A stretch of DNA of 64,000 nt from Eutreptiella sp. 'Long Island Sound 2002' (taxonomy: Eukaryota > Euglenozoa > Euglenophyceae > Eutreptiales > Eutreptiaceae): positions 7,854,890-7,918,889 of the forward strand of contig OZ038388.1 in NCBI GenBank assembly GCA_964036045.1. Direction: 5' to 3'. This document shows positions 25,001-31,793 of this stretch, piece by piece. The position numbers and the translations under genes are program-made. The notes beneath the pieces are model-generated. The model saw only the letters and a program-made list of their open reading frames with translations. It was not told the origin of the DNA and did not search any database. Position 1 is the stretch's first letter. The number at the start of each line of letters is the position of its first letter.

Positions 25001-25105
25001 GCAGTTGCGCGCGTGGGCCCCCACTTCAGTACTGCCCCGATGCGCAGCGGTGCGTCGCCGCCCTCTGTGGGGCCGCTGCAGTACACGACCCGTGAGGACA
25101 TGGCA
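12818..25105 (-). CDS. Gene 1: ART(degenerate)-helical-ankyrin-SPRY protein, five 3' exons
   Basis: Five minus-strand exons join with consistent phases: 25,105-24,848, 21,200-21,019, 18,497-18,235, 16,665-16,464, 13,080-12,818. In order they encode a degenerate ADP-ribosyltransferase fold, a helical linker (VYELLEV), ankyrin-type repeats and a SPRY domain ending GYSALPFQ-stop. The order and many residues match gene 2. In the ART part the NAD-binding Arg of the V-Y-R-G motif is replaced (VYCSGP), the Ser motif reads GPTRAT, and the Glu-x-Glu is gone although TLFAIE and TFRVVGQWSH remain. ART enzymes move ADP-ribose from NAD to proteins; this copy probably cannot. Ankyrin and SPRY parts usually bind partners. 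Upstream exons equivalent to gene 2 exons 1-3 were not found. The four SPRY/ankyrin/helical exons carry no stops or frameshifts, so the gene may still be expressed. Confidence 0.75.
13443..13590 (+). repeat. Dispersed repeat family A, copy 2
   Basis: G-rich start, TTGGCAC, GCCTTTGGCGGC, CCTATTGGCCTC, TTCTGACCCTCTGTGGGCC and AACGGAGCCCCTGGATGAC. It is closest to the copy at 42,013, sharing most of its length. It lies in the gene 1 intron between 13,081 and 16,463. Confidence 0.85.
14013..14866 (+). repeat. Duplicated segment 1, copy a (about 0.85 kb)
   Basis: Nearly identical to 22,404-23,289 in the same orientation. It starts GGGC(A/G)TTGCTTGAGC, passes a G-rich/C-rich block, GGAATGAACCATATCA, an acidic open reading frame, and ends TGAAAATTAAAGCAACGCCCT. 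Both copies sit in gene 1 introns. The gene 1 exons lie on the minus strand. Confidence 0.9.
14282..14533 (+). CDS. Acidic ORF inside duplicated segment 1, copy a
   Basis: An ATG-started frame of 83 codons is rich in Glu, Ser and Asp (QSELDSPELGSPTPMSSSS, then ELEEEPEESELDDESLL). The copy at 22,671 is 137 codons and diverges after TSWS/TSER because of a small deletion here. It resembles the acidic tails of DDE transposases such as the one at 9.2-9.6 kb, but no catalytic part is attached. I would treat it as a transposon fragment. Confidence 0.35.
   Translation: MLIVIKLFAEDQSELDSPELGSPTPMSSSSELEEEPEESELDDESLLGADTSWSVQKKCGTCFLCHIVCLLPFLPVHLSWKRK
15518..15877 (+). repeat. Duplicated segment 2, copy a (about 0.36 kb)
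   Basis: Nearly identical to 20,357-20,733. It starts AGATTGAGCTACAGGTCAGG and ends at CAACACCCTCTCCGGGG plus GTGCCCC. Copy b has a much longer G run near its end. This copy lies in the 13,081-16,463 intron of gene 1. Confidence 0.9.
16464..16665 (-). CDS. Gene 1 exon: N-terminal half of SPRY
   Basis: The acceptor CGTCGCCCCAG precedes 16,665; the donor GGGG|GTATGC follows 16,464. The exon is 202 bases, phase 0 in and phase 1 out. It encodes VYSIHGRS, GRYYFEAVFLRGDAVAVGWC, GEGCGDD and SWGYACHGAALH, the B30.2/SPRY core that binds partner proteins in many families. The acceptor position is the same as in gene 2 (IYSVHGRS). Confidence 0.85.
18235..18497 (-). CDS. Gene 1 exon: ankyrin-type repeats
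   Basis: The acceptor CCGTTCGCAG precedes 18,497 and the donor AAG|GTGTTG follows 18,235 (263 bases, phase 1 in, phase 0 out). It encodes LLHYAVKYGSLEVVSVLLAAG, a typical ankyrin helix pair, then DKAGNRPVDWCFRAAIANLL and VVPMVQRL. In gene 2 an intron splits this same stretch just after the DKANN-type motif. Confidence 0.85.
18690..18850 (-). repeat. Dispersed repeat with GCGCGCGACCCACTAC core, copy 1
   Basis: The minus strand reads CTGCGCGCGACCCACTACCA followed by a GCATGCATA-like end, matching the plus strand at about 59,880-59,990. Both copies carry long G runs and a TATG/CATACCTC-type flank. Function unknown. Confidence 0.7.
20357..20733 (+). repeat. Duplicated segment 2, copy b
   Basis: Partner of 15,518-15,877, same orientation, in the gene 1 intron between 18,498 and 21,018. 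The copies differ by scattered single bases and by the length of a terminal G run (about 18 here). Confidence 0.9.
21019..21200 (-). CDS. Gene 1 exon: ART end and helical linker
   Basis: The acceptor CCCTTTTGTAG precedes 21,200 and the donor AACG|GTTTGT follows 21,019. The exon is 182 bases, phase 2 in and phase 1 out. It encodes LPMLTVYELLEVDLRTFSG and the helical ALSAEETAQCLQVVSLLD, ending SGLNG. It corresponds to gene 2 exon 6 end (VVYELVE) plus exon 7 start (VVLDTFEGVLDAM), but with no intron between them. Confidence 0.85.
21222..21425 (+). repeat. Duplicated segment 3, copy a
   Basis: Starts with ATTTGATTTGATTTGA and continues GAGGGCCGATGTTGAGGC, CCGCCTGGGGGG and CGGCCGGCCATGCATG. It matches 23,619-23,830 at roughly four of five bases by eye. 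It lies in the gene 1 intron between 21,201 and 24,847. Confidence 0.8.
21490..22200 (-). pseudogene. Possible F-box-like coding fragment with two in-frame stops
   Basis: One minus-strand frame holds protein-like text for about 230 codons: LLPCHLCLEDILMGCF, WRYGAAAPLWQSPRLHW, ALLVEGWDDVAEGSGGHWVG, and VLASIPRVYSVWYAVLP to a CGCAGG|GTGCAG donor-like site at about 21,507. Two TAG codons interrupt it (ending near 21,857 and 21,711), each preceded by a pyrimidine-poor CAG or TAG that could be an acceptor. The start resembles an F-box (L-P-x-x-L followed by W motifs), weakly. It may be decayed exons of an unrelated gene trapped in the gene 1 intron. Confidence 0.3.
22404..23289 (+). repeat. Duplicated segment 1, copy b
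   Basis: Partner of 14,013-14,866. Its internal acidic reading frame is longer (22,671-23,084). Here the TGAAAATTAAAGCAACGCCCT end runs straight into family A copy 3, whereas copy a continues into unrelated sequence. Confidence 0.9.
22671..23084 (+). CDS. Acidic ORF inside duplicated segment 1, copy b
   Basis: 137 codons from ATG. Residues 1-50 are acidic (QLEEEPEESEADDESLLGAD). The rest holds SILEAKIEHRVYNVV and RLDRGAEERTYGTLGHG. A small tandem duplication (AGTAAGGAACATGCTTTCT) gives two NMLSSKEHAFCA-like pieces. No domain recognised; probably part of a mobile element. Confidence 0.35.
   Translation: MLIVIKLFAEDQSELDSPELGSPTPMSSSSQLEEEPEESEADDESLLGADTSERTPLECSETVRNMLSSKEHAFCATFIRLLPFLPSPSILEAKIEHRVYNVVGFYAGTRLDRGAEERTYGTLGHGVCNRGKKGTAG
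23289..23480 (+). repeat. Dispersed repeat family A, copy 3
   Basis: G run, TTGGCATGTCGCCATGGTGT, ATTGTTCTCGTCTG, GCCTATTGGCTGATC and GTGCCAACGGAGCCCCTGGA. It is close to the copy at 33,020. Confidence 0.85.
23619..23830 (+). repeat. Duplicated segment 3, copy b
   Basis: Partner of 21,222-21,425, with the same ATTTGATTTGATTTGA start and CCGCGGGCC core. It ends in a G run. Confidence 0.8.
24848..25105 (-). CDS. Gene 1 exon: degenerate ADP-ribosyltransferase core
   Basis: The donor CATCG|GTGTGT at 24,848 is clear (phase 2 out, matching 21,200). The 5' border is uncertain: AATGTCCAG before 25,105 is a possible acceptor, but the frame is open to about 25,218. It encodes VVYCSGPTEGGDA, GAVLKWGPTRATANV, HTLFAIE and STFRVVGQWSHR. 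Aligned with gene 2 exons 4-6, the strand motifs are kept, but the Arg of VYRG, the Ser of FSSAT and the Glu-x-Glu are all absent. Confidence 0.65.
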
Positions 25106-25162
25106 CTGGACATTTTGTGTGCTGCGCTGGCACTGTCACGTTGGTCTATTCGATAAAAAGAA

Positions 25163-25244
25163 GGATCTGGTGTTTCATATGAGTCCGATGCCCACTTACC
25201 AAGAACTGTCTTGAGCACTCTGCTTTGAAGAAATTTGAGTCAGT
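25163..25244 (-). repeat. Short dispersed repeat, copy 2
   Basis: Matches 221-302 (see there). In this copy the GKWAS/SYETPDP reading is in frame with the ART exon immediately downstream, so it may be part of that exon. Confidence 0.6.
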
Positions 25245-25502
25245 AAAAAAAAAAGACAATTTTGAGGTCAATCACCAAAACCAACAACAAGAAGAAAAAG
25301 CCACCAGGCCCATGCACATTAAACCAATTACCCATCCACACGTCTTGGGCAATTTCACAAATATGCAATCAATGTTTGGTACCACATAGTACAAAGCATT
25401 GGTACATTGGGTGGCCAATGCAGCCGTGCTAGCACCATTGGGTTGTTGCTATGTGGCTTGGATCCTAGTTGCCTCTCCTCGTGTTCCTTCTGCCTTGTCC
25501 AT

Positions 25503-25620
25503 GGGGGAATGTTTGCCCGGCACGCTACTTTTCTATTAACTATCCCGACTTCAGCCCCAGATTTACTCTCTCATGGAGAAGCCCCCAAAGTAGTCCACGT
25601 TGCACTGCACACCTTGCTTT
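25503..25620 (+). repeat. Transposon-associated leader segment, copy 1
   Basis: GGGGAATGTTTGCCCGGC, TATTAACTATCCCGACTTCA and GATTTAC, with TCATGGAGAAG and CTGCACACCTT. The same segment is at 50,278-50,400. Here it runs directly into the 48-bp minisatellite; at 50.4 kb it runs into transposon 3'-flank sequence instead. Confidence 0.85.
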
Positions 25621-25621
25621 G

Positions 25622-26707
25622 TTGCGTGGCCCCTCGAGTTAGGGTTAGGGACTCACAATCCACGCTTTGTTGCGCCCTCCAGTTGGGGTTAGGGACTCAC
25701 AATCCACGCTTTGTTGCGTGGCCCCTCGAGTTGGGGTTAGGGACTCACAATCCACGCTTCGTTGTGTGGCCCCTCGAGTTGGGGTTAGGGGCTCACAAAC
25801 CACGCTCTATTGCGTGGCCCCTCGATTTGGGGTTAGGGACTCACAATCAACGCTCTGTTGCGTGGCCCCTCGAGTTGGGGTTAGGGACTCACAATCCACG
25901 CTTCGTTGTGTGGCCCCTCGAGTTGGGGTTAGGGGCTCACAAACCACGCTCTATTGCGTGGCCCCTCGATTTGGGGTTAGGGACTCACAATCAACGCTCT
26001 GTTGCGTGGCCCCTCGATTTGGGGTTAGGGACTCACAATCAACGCTTTGTTGTGTGGCCCCTCAAGTTGGTGTGAGGGACTCTCAATCCACGCTTTGTTG
26101 CGTGGCCCCTCCAGGTGGGGTCAGGGACTCACAATCCACGCATTGTTGTGTGGCCCCTCGAGTTGGGGTTAGGGACTCACAATCCACGCTTCGTTGCGTG
26201 GCCCCTTGAGTTGGGGTTAGGGACTCACAAACCACGCTTTGTTGTGTGGCCCCTCGATTTGGGGTTCGGGACTCACAATCCTCGCTCTGTTGTGTGGCCC
26301 CTCGAGTTGGGGCTAGGGACTCACAATCAACGCTTTGTTGCGTGCCCCCTCGATTTGGGGTTAGGGACTCACAATCCACGCTTCGTTGCGTGGCCCCTTG
26401 AGTTGGGGTTAGGGACTCACAAACCACGCTTTGTTGTGTGGCCCCTCGATTTGGGGTTCGGGACTCACAATCCTCGCTCTGTTGTGTGGCCCCTCGAGTT
26501 GGGGCTAGGTACTCACAATCAACGCTTTGTTGCGTGGCCCCTCGATTTGGGGTTAGGGACTCTCAATTCACGCTTTGTTGTGTAGCCCCTTGGGTTGGAG
26601 TTAGGGACTCACAATCCACGCATTGTTGTGTGGCCCCTCGAGTCGGGGTTACGGACTCACAATCCACGCTTTGTTGTGTGGCCCCTCGAGTTGGGGTTGG
26701 GGACTCC
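25622..26707 (+). repeat. 48-bp minisatellite, about 22 units
   Basis: Unit: TGGCCCCTCGAGTTGGGGTT, then AGGGACTCACAATCCACGC, then TTTGTTGCG, with single-base variants. Because 48 bases are 16 codons, the array is open in more than one frame and translates as 16-residue repeats (VAPRVGVRDSQSTLCC in one frame, WPLELGLGTHNPRFVA in another). Each unit has a telomere-like GGGGTTAGGG. Further arrays of the same unit lie at 28,587, 30,509, 31,231 and 62,815. Confidence 0.95.
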
Positions 26708-26715
26708 CAAAACGC

Positions 26716-27797
26716 TGTCCGCCTTCATTGATGTTGTGCTTTCCTCAACCTCCGACTATTCTGTATCTTATCCAACACTCAGTGCCATACCACCCACACC
26801 ACCGCCGTCTAGAGCCCAGCTGCGGGCAGCTCGACGTCTTGAACGTAAGCTGAGGTCTCTGGACAAACTAAACCAACATCTGGACACACTTGAAAGCGAA
26901 GGCTTTTTGCTGATTTACACAGATGGCTCCTCGGAACATTTCCCTACTGTTGGCTGGGTCGGCGGCTACGGGGTGTACTCGGGAGTCGGGGTTGAAGTGT
27001 CCGATTTTGTTCCTCTCCATATGAAACAGACAATCAATTCAGTGGAGCTTTTGGCTGCATTGGTGGCCCTGCAACGCCATGCAGACCATCCCAAAATAGC
27101 CCTCTGTGCCGACTCTGAATATGTCCTGTGGGGAGTGAAAGGAGCAGCCCGCAAGTGGAAAATCAACGGCTGGAGGGGCTCGTCAGGCCCAGTTTCAAAT
27201 GTTCCCATTTGCGAGGAAGTTCTACAGTTCTTAGATGGCACTTTCCAGGAAATTAAGTGGGTCAAGGTTCCTTCCCATGTGAATGTCATGGGTAACGAAC
27301 ACGCCAACACCTTGGCCAACCAGGGCAGAGTCAACAACCCCCTATACCCTGTGAAACGCACGCCGCATGGGCGACGTCACCACCACATCTGTACACCACA
27401 CAGAACAGCCAAGAAGCCCAAACTGTCGAATCAGGAGACATCCCCAATCAGGCCTCTTGCCCTCGAGTTTGACGGTGTCATCGGCCCCGGTGAGCATAAC
27501 ACACCACCAGGGCCGGCATCACCCTCACCTCCCCCCACATGCCTCAGCGATCTGGGCCTCCAGTGTATGCCCGATTGCATTGAAAGTTTCTCGCCTGCAC
27601 ACTCCGTTTTAATTTTTCTGCACACACCCTCCCCTACTAGGTCTAGTATGAGCTCCCTCTCCCCTACGGGACGCCAACCCTCCACCTCATGCAGTGACAG
27701 GGGGACCCCCCCAGGGAGACGACCTCGCTCCCCGGCCCGCAGACTGTCTTTTCGGCGGCGCGCTACACGCACCCCCTCGACTTCCCGTAGTGAGTAG
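26716..27797 (+). CDS. RNase H-domain protein, 5' end fused to minisatellite frame
   Basis: The frame continues out of the 48-bp array with no ATG before the domain; the only early interruption is TAG at 26,583-26,585. After a Pro/Ser and Arg/Leu-rich lead (RRLERKLRSLDKLNQHLD) comes an RNase H type 1 fold: LIYTDGSS (first Asp), INSVELLAAL (Glu), CADSEYVLWGVKG (Asp), WVKVPSHVNVMGNEHANTLA (His). The fourth acidic position, normally Asp in GNE-x-A-D, is Asn. The C-terminal 130 residues are Pro/Ser/Arg-rich. RNase H degrades RNA in RNA-DNA hybrids. With transposon parts on both sides this is probably transposon cargo or a lost retroelement domain, not a housekeeping RNase H1. Stop TAG at 27,795-27,797. 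Confidence 0.75.
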
Positions 27798-27879
27798 TGC
27801 GGCTTGCCTCTGTATGCCGGCAATGTTGACAGGTACATAATGGTTTTATGAGGTGTATACCTTGCCCTGTGATGGGTGG

Positions 27880-27996
27880 ACAGCGTAGCATAGTTGGTCG
27901 TGCACAACTCTTCAATTCCACATAGGGTGGTTCGAACCCCGGGGAGGGCACGGAACCGCTGAACGCCCCGCAGCCCCAGGGGTTGTTTAAATTTTT
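27880..27996 (+). ncRNA. tRNA-like Pol III unit (SINE-like), unit 1
   Basis: An A box TAGCATAGTTGG (27,886-27,897) matches the consensus TRGYNNARNNGG, and a B box GGTTCGAACC (27,929-27,938) matches GWTCRANNC, spaced as in tRNA genes. A TTTTT stop lies at 27,992-27,996. The cloverleaf does not close well (poor T and anticodon stems), so this is not a normal tRNA. It is best read as a tRNA-derived element or pseudo-tRNA. Confidence 0.55.
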
Positions 27997-28214
27997 GGCC
28001 GAGCGTGAGTGGTAAGGTGCGAGAATACGTGAAAGTGCACGGGGGCCCGGCCCCGCAGTGCGCTCCGACATCGCGGCCCGTCGCGAACCGTGGAGGCGAC
28101 GGTGCCGACAGCTCATAAAGAGCTGCTGCTCTTGGTATGGCGGCAGCGCTAGGACGCTGACACTAGCGATGTGGAAATTGCGGTGTAGGGTGGTGTGTTG
28201 GATGTCGGTTATTT

Positions 28215-28324
28215 AACCACATCGGTAGCGTAGTATGCTGGAAGTGCACGGGAGCTTCGTCTCGGAGGGCGTAGGTTCGATGCCCGGTGTTTAGATTATG
28301 GTGCCGATAGCTCTCTTTCTTTTT
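28215..28324 (+). ncRNA. tRNA-like Pol III unit (SINE-like), unit 2
   Basis: The B box GGTTCGATGCC (28,274-28,284) is followed by TTTTT at 28,320-28,324. The A-box-like GGTAGCGTAGTATGCTGG (about 28,224-28,241) has an insertion relative to consensus. The start resembles unit 1 (AGCGTAG). Confidence 0.45.
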
Positions 28325-28586
28325 GCCGCTTTTACTTGATTCCTGCCGGTGGGATACTGGGGGTGACGGCCGTCAACGGGTTATGAATGTGTTTGTCCGT
28401 TTTGCTGGCTATGTTGTCAGGTACACGGAGGTTCTCATGATTTGTTTTGCAGGTCCTATTGTGTTCATATCAAGTTGTATTTTAGCAACTAGATGTAGCA
28501 TAGCAGTTTGATTGCTTATTGACACTTGGTACATTGGCTGGAATTGCTTGGGCGGGGGCATCCAGTATCTGTTACCGACCATGATT

Positions 28587-28737
28587 GAGCCTGGGGTTAG
28601 GGACTCACAATCCGCGCTCTGTTGCGTGGCCCCTCGAGTTGGGGTTAGGGACTCACAATCCACGCTTCGTTGCGTGGCCCCTCGAGTTGGGGTTAGGAAC
28701 TCACAAACCACGCTTTGTTGTGTGGCCCCTTGAGTTG
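28587..28737 (+). repeat. 48-bp minisatellite, three units
   Basis: Same unit and orientation as 25,622-26,707. It lies upstream of a transposase remnant with the same direction, as at 30.5 kb. Confidence 0.95.
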
Positions 28738-28952
28738 AGTATTTTGTCCCCAGGGAATGGCCAAGCATAGGTCTTTTGGGTCAAGGCATGGCGAATGATA
28801 GCGCATCCGGGTGCAGGCATGGCAAGGCGTAGCATGTTTGTGTCAAGGCATGGCAAGGCGCAATGCTCGTGTGCACACATTGATCAATCGTGCTTGCACA
28901 TATGGCGCAGGACTTCATGCCCCCCTCCTCCTTTCTTAAACACACTTTCTTC

Positions 28953-29768
28953 ATGGATTTGAGTATTGGTGATCGGGTGTTCTACACCCGCTCCAACGGC
29001 GTGCGAGTTCATGCCACGGTGGTTGGGACGGCGGAAGATGGGCTCATCCACTTGGAGTACTGGTGACGCATTACGTGGATAGCATGCCCATTGCTTCCAT
29101 AGGAGGCATCCTTTGTGATGTCCTATTTAATCCTAAATGCGCCGGGTGCGTATATAAAGTTATGGTTGCCATCGACAACCTTGGCAACATTGTGTGGATT
29201 TGTCCGTTGGCCCCCGAGACATCGGCGGATGTTCTCATTTGGGATCGCGAAGGGCCGAAAAGGAGCAAGGGGCATTATATAGATTATGAGATTGGCTCCA
29301 TGGATGGTGCATACAAGGGGCGCCTCCATGTGGCATGGCCATTTATCGGTCGAAAGACGTTGACCGAGCGACAAAAGGATTACAATGATGCTCATGGTTT
29401 CTATAGGGCACGTCTTGAGCACTTGTTGCACACATGTGGCGCTCGGGCATTGTAAGGAACATATGGAGGGGATCCGGTACGGAGTTGCATGAGTACGTGT
29501 GTGTACTCTTGCATTTGCGGCAATTTTTGATTTGAAGAAAGGTACGGTACCTCCATATGGGCCGTGGGAACACGTATCTGCACATTTACGGACTGCACCT
29601 ACACCGGAGGACAATGATGGTGAGGATGTTGTGGGTGATGATGGGGATGTATGTGCCCTTTGTTGCACCAAGTTTGACCCTGAAAGGATGTCCATGTGTG
29701 ACAAGTGTGAGATGCAATATTGTACGGATTGCATTGACACACACACACACACACATGTGACAATGTGA
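28953..29768 (+). pseudogene. Harbinger-like (DDE_4-type) transposase remnant with zinc finger, copy 1
   Basis: ATG 28,953 opens a 37-codon Tudor/SH3-like piece (GDRVFYTRSNGVRVHAT, LEYW) ending at TGA 29,064. A second frame (29,063-29,455) carries the DDE-type core: YKVMVAIDNLGNIVW, SMDGAYKGRLHVAWPF, LTERQKDYNDAHGFYRARLE. A third (to 29,768) ends with a Cys-rich finger (CALC, MCDKC, YCTDCI). Frameshifts at about 29,452 and 29,545 and a TGA near 29,540 separate the parts, as shown by the copy at 30.7 kb. The centre of a full transposase is missing, so this is an internally deleted, dead copy. Confidence 0.7.
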
Positions 29769-30125
29769 AATTTCTTTAATTTTGCAAATGTGTCATGTTG
29801 TGCACACAAGTTGCGGATTCTCAACGTGTCCTTATTTGACAAAGGAACAAAAAGACAGTTGTGTGTTGTTGAGGGTGGCGACCAATGCGCCGTTCATGGC
29901 TTTTCCAGTTGTGCATGATGTGTGTTATGTGAAGGGAAGGTAGTGTGCAACTTTCTTGAGCTGGGGCAGTTTGGGTCACCTAATTCTAAGGGCGTTTCCA
30001 AGGGGTGTGCCTGGGCTCTTCGTGGGGAACATAGTCTAAAAGTAGCGCGCAGTGCAAGGGTTCCCCCATACACATATGCATGCATAGACATACGTATATA
30101 TACACATACACATGCACATACATGG

Positions 30126-30300
30126 GGGGAGTGTTAGTGCGCCGGGCACGCACCGGGCATCCTTTTTGACCCGTGCCCCACCGGTGGCCTTTTAGGGGGT
30201 GCACTAAGGGGGCGCACTTAGTGCAGTGCAGCTATTTGGGCGTCTGGCTGTACTAGAGACCCATTCTTTGAGTTTCTTGGGGCATCATTGTGACCCTTAG
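30126..30300 (+). repeat. Terminal inverted repeat, left end
   Basis: Reads inward GTGTTAGTGCGCCGGGCACG, GACCCGTGCCCCACCGGTGG, CCTTTTAGGGGGTGCACTAA, CTATTTGGGCGTCTGGCTGT. The reverse complements at 31,575-31,793 (inner part) and 50,715-50,999 (full length) match well. The sequence just outside is a CACATACA/TATATACA-rich patch. Confidence 0.85.
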
Positions 30301-30306
30301 CGTAGG

Positions 30307-30508
30307 TTTTGACTTCTGATTTTGTCCCCTTTATTGGGGACCCCCCGAGAATGCAGGGGTGACGTAGCATTTTCGCCCTCTTCTAGCCCCCGAGAAGGCA
30401 GGGTTGAGGCAGCCAATTCTGATTTTGTTCCCCTTTGTTTGGGGATCCCCGAGAATGTAGGGGTGACGTAGCATTTCCGCCCTCTTTTGGGCCCCCGAGA
30501 AGGCAGGG
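30307..30508 (+). repeat. Two tandem repeats of about 105 bp next to the TIR
   Basis: Each unit contains TTCTGATTTTGT, CCCC, GAGAATG(C/T)AGGGGTGACG, TAGCATTT and CCCCCGAGAAGGCAGGGT. Related sequence in reverse orientation, as a 55-bp pair with CCCCTGC, TTCT(C/T)GGGGTCCCC, is at about 50,605-50,705. Confidence 0.85.
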
Positions 30509-30722
30509 TGAGGGACTCGCAATCCACGCTTCGTTGCGTGGCCCCTTGAGTTGGGGTTAGGGACTCTTAATTCACGCTTTGTTGTGTAGCCCCTTGGGTT
30601 GGGTCAGGGACTCGCAATCCCCAATTTGTTGCGTGGCCCCTCGAGTTGGGGTTAGGGACTCACAATCCACGCTTTGTTGCGTGGCCCCTTGAGTTGGGGT
30701 TAGGGACTCGCAATCCACGCCA
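30509..30722 (+). repeat. 48-bp minisatellite, subterminal, forward
   Basis: About 4.5 units of the same 48-bp repeat, forward orientation, between the left TIR and the transposase remnant. Confidence 0.95.
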
Positions 30723-30725
30723 TTC

Positions 30726-31150
30726 ATTGGAAGAAAGACTGGCACTTTGACAGCCCGCCAACAATGTTACCATGACGTGCACGGGTGGTATAGGGCACGC
30801 ATTGAGCAGCTGTTTGCTCGGTTGTGGCATTGGGGTTTGATTAGGAACATCTGGCGTAGCGGCCCCACTGAGTTGCACCAGTCAGTCCATATTTTGTTGC
30901 ATTTTACACAATTTTGCATTCGGAGGCAAGTCCGTCACCCCCCCCCCCCCTACAGACCATGGGAGCATGTCCCGCCTCATGTTTGGACTGACCAAAGCAA
31001 CTCGGCTGCCATGCAAGATGAGGCAGAGGATGAGGCAGAAATGTGTGTGTTGTGTGCCAGAAGCGCTCCACCGTCACAGTTTGTGATGAGTGTAAGGAGC
31101 ACTATTGTACTGAATGTATTGACACCCACACTTGTGGGACCAATGTTGTT
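30726..31150 (+). pseudogene. Harbinger-like transposase remnant with zinc finger, copy 2
   Basis: Starts mid-protein after the minisatellite: KTGTLTARQQCYHDVHGWYRA, GLIRNIWRSGPTELHQSV, PYRPWEHVPPHVW, EMCVLCARSAPP. It aligns with copy 1 and shows where copy 1 is frameshifted. The catalytic Asp-bearing part is missing. A frameshift in the finger leaves SVRSTIVLNVLTP where copy 1 has CDKCEMQYCTDCI. Confidence 0.7.
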
Positions 31151-31232
31151 TGTTAAGTACAATACAAATGACAGTTGGAGTTGTTGAATTCACAGCTATT
31201 GCTTTATTATGCAACGTGCTTTGTAGGGGTGG
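31143..31232 (+). repeat. Transposon 3' flank, copy 1
   Basis: TTGTTAAGTACAATACAAAT, GTTGTTGAATTCACAGCTAT, and GCAACGTGCTTTGTAGGG. The reverse complement is at 50,396-50,487, showing that both loci derive from the same element family. Confidence 0.85.
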
Positions 31233-31425
31233 ATTGAGAGTCCCTAACCCCAACTCGAGGGGCCACACAACAGAGCGTGGATTGTGAGTCCCTAACCCCA
31301 ACTTGAAGGGCCACGCAACAGAGCGTGGATTGAGAGTCCCTAACCCCAACTCGAGGGGCCACACAATAAAGCGTGGATTGTGAGTCCCTAACCCCAACTC
31401 GAGGGGCCACGCAACAATGCGTGGA
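31233..31425 (-). repeat. 48-bp minisatellite, subterminal, inverted
   Basis: Four units of the 48-bp repeat in reverse orientation (GAGTCCCTAACCCCAACTCG on the plus strand). Together with 30,509-30,722 it flanks the transposase remnant as an inverted pair. Confidence 0.95.
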
Positions 31426-31574
31426 TTGGATAATTGGCCCGGTTTCCTCGATAGCACCGGAAGGTTGGCTACATCACCCCTCATAACCGCCGCCTTCTGA
31501 GGGATCCCATAGGGGTAGGGCTCCGAAATAGCCAAAAAACATGTCCCGTGTGTGCCTAACGCTCCCTCCTAGAA

Positions 31575-31793
31575 AAGAGTGTATGTGGTGGAGATGAGCA
31601 AAAAAGTGTTAAAAGGGGTGGAAAAGGGTGAAATTGGATGAAAATCCAAAAATGCCATATCCCCAATGTGGAAAAAGCATCAAAACCTACGCCACGGGGC
31701 AACAATGATGCCCCTAGTATCTCAGAGCATGGGTCTCCTGTACAGCCAGACACCCAAATAGTTGCACTGCGCACACACTGCGCTTAAGGCGCC
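31575..31793 (-). repeat. Terminal inverted repeat, right end (inner part)
   Basis: The plus strand reads GTGGTGGAGATGAGC, GGATGAAAATCCAAAAATGCC, AACAATGATGCCCCTAGTAT, CAAATAGTTGCACTGCGC. It aligns with 50,715-50,930 and inversely with 30,190-30,300. A stretch without similarity (31,430-31,555) precedes it. Confidence 0.8.

Larger units (their letters stand above)
30126..31793 (+). mobile_element. Defective DNA transposon with inverted TIRs and inverted subterminal minisatellites
   Basis: Order: left TIR (30,126-30,300), 105-bp repeats, forward minisatellite, transposase/zinc-finger remnant, 3' flank, inverted minisatellite, right TIR inner part (31,575-31,793). The right end lacks the outermost 60-70 bases that the copy at 50.9 kb still has. 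Known families with subterminal repeats (En/Spm, Foldback) use them as transposase binding sites; that role here is inference. Confidence 0.7.

Noticed and set aside
25622-26707. CRISPR array
   Set aside because: Contiguous 48-bp units without spacers, in a eukaryotic transposon setting; this is a minisatellite.
27880-27960. Functional tRNA gene
   Set aside because: A and B boxes are good, but the T-stem and anticodon stem do not pair.
25622-31425. Internal telomere tract
   Set aside because: GGGGTTAGGG occurs only once per 48-bp unit and not as a pure telomere repeat.
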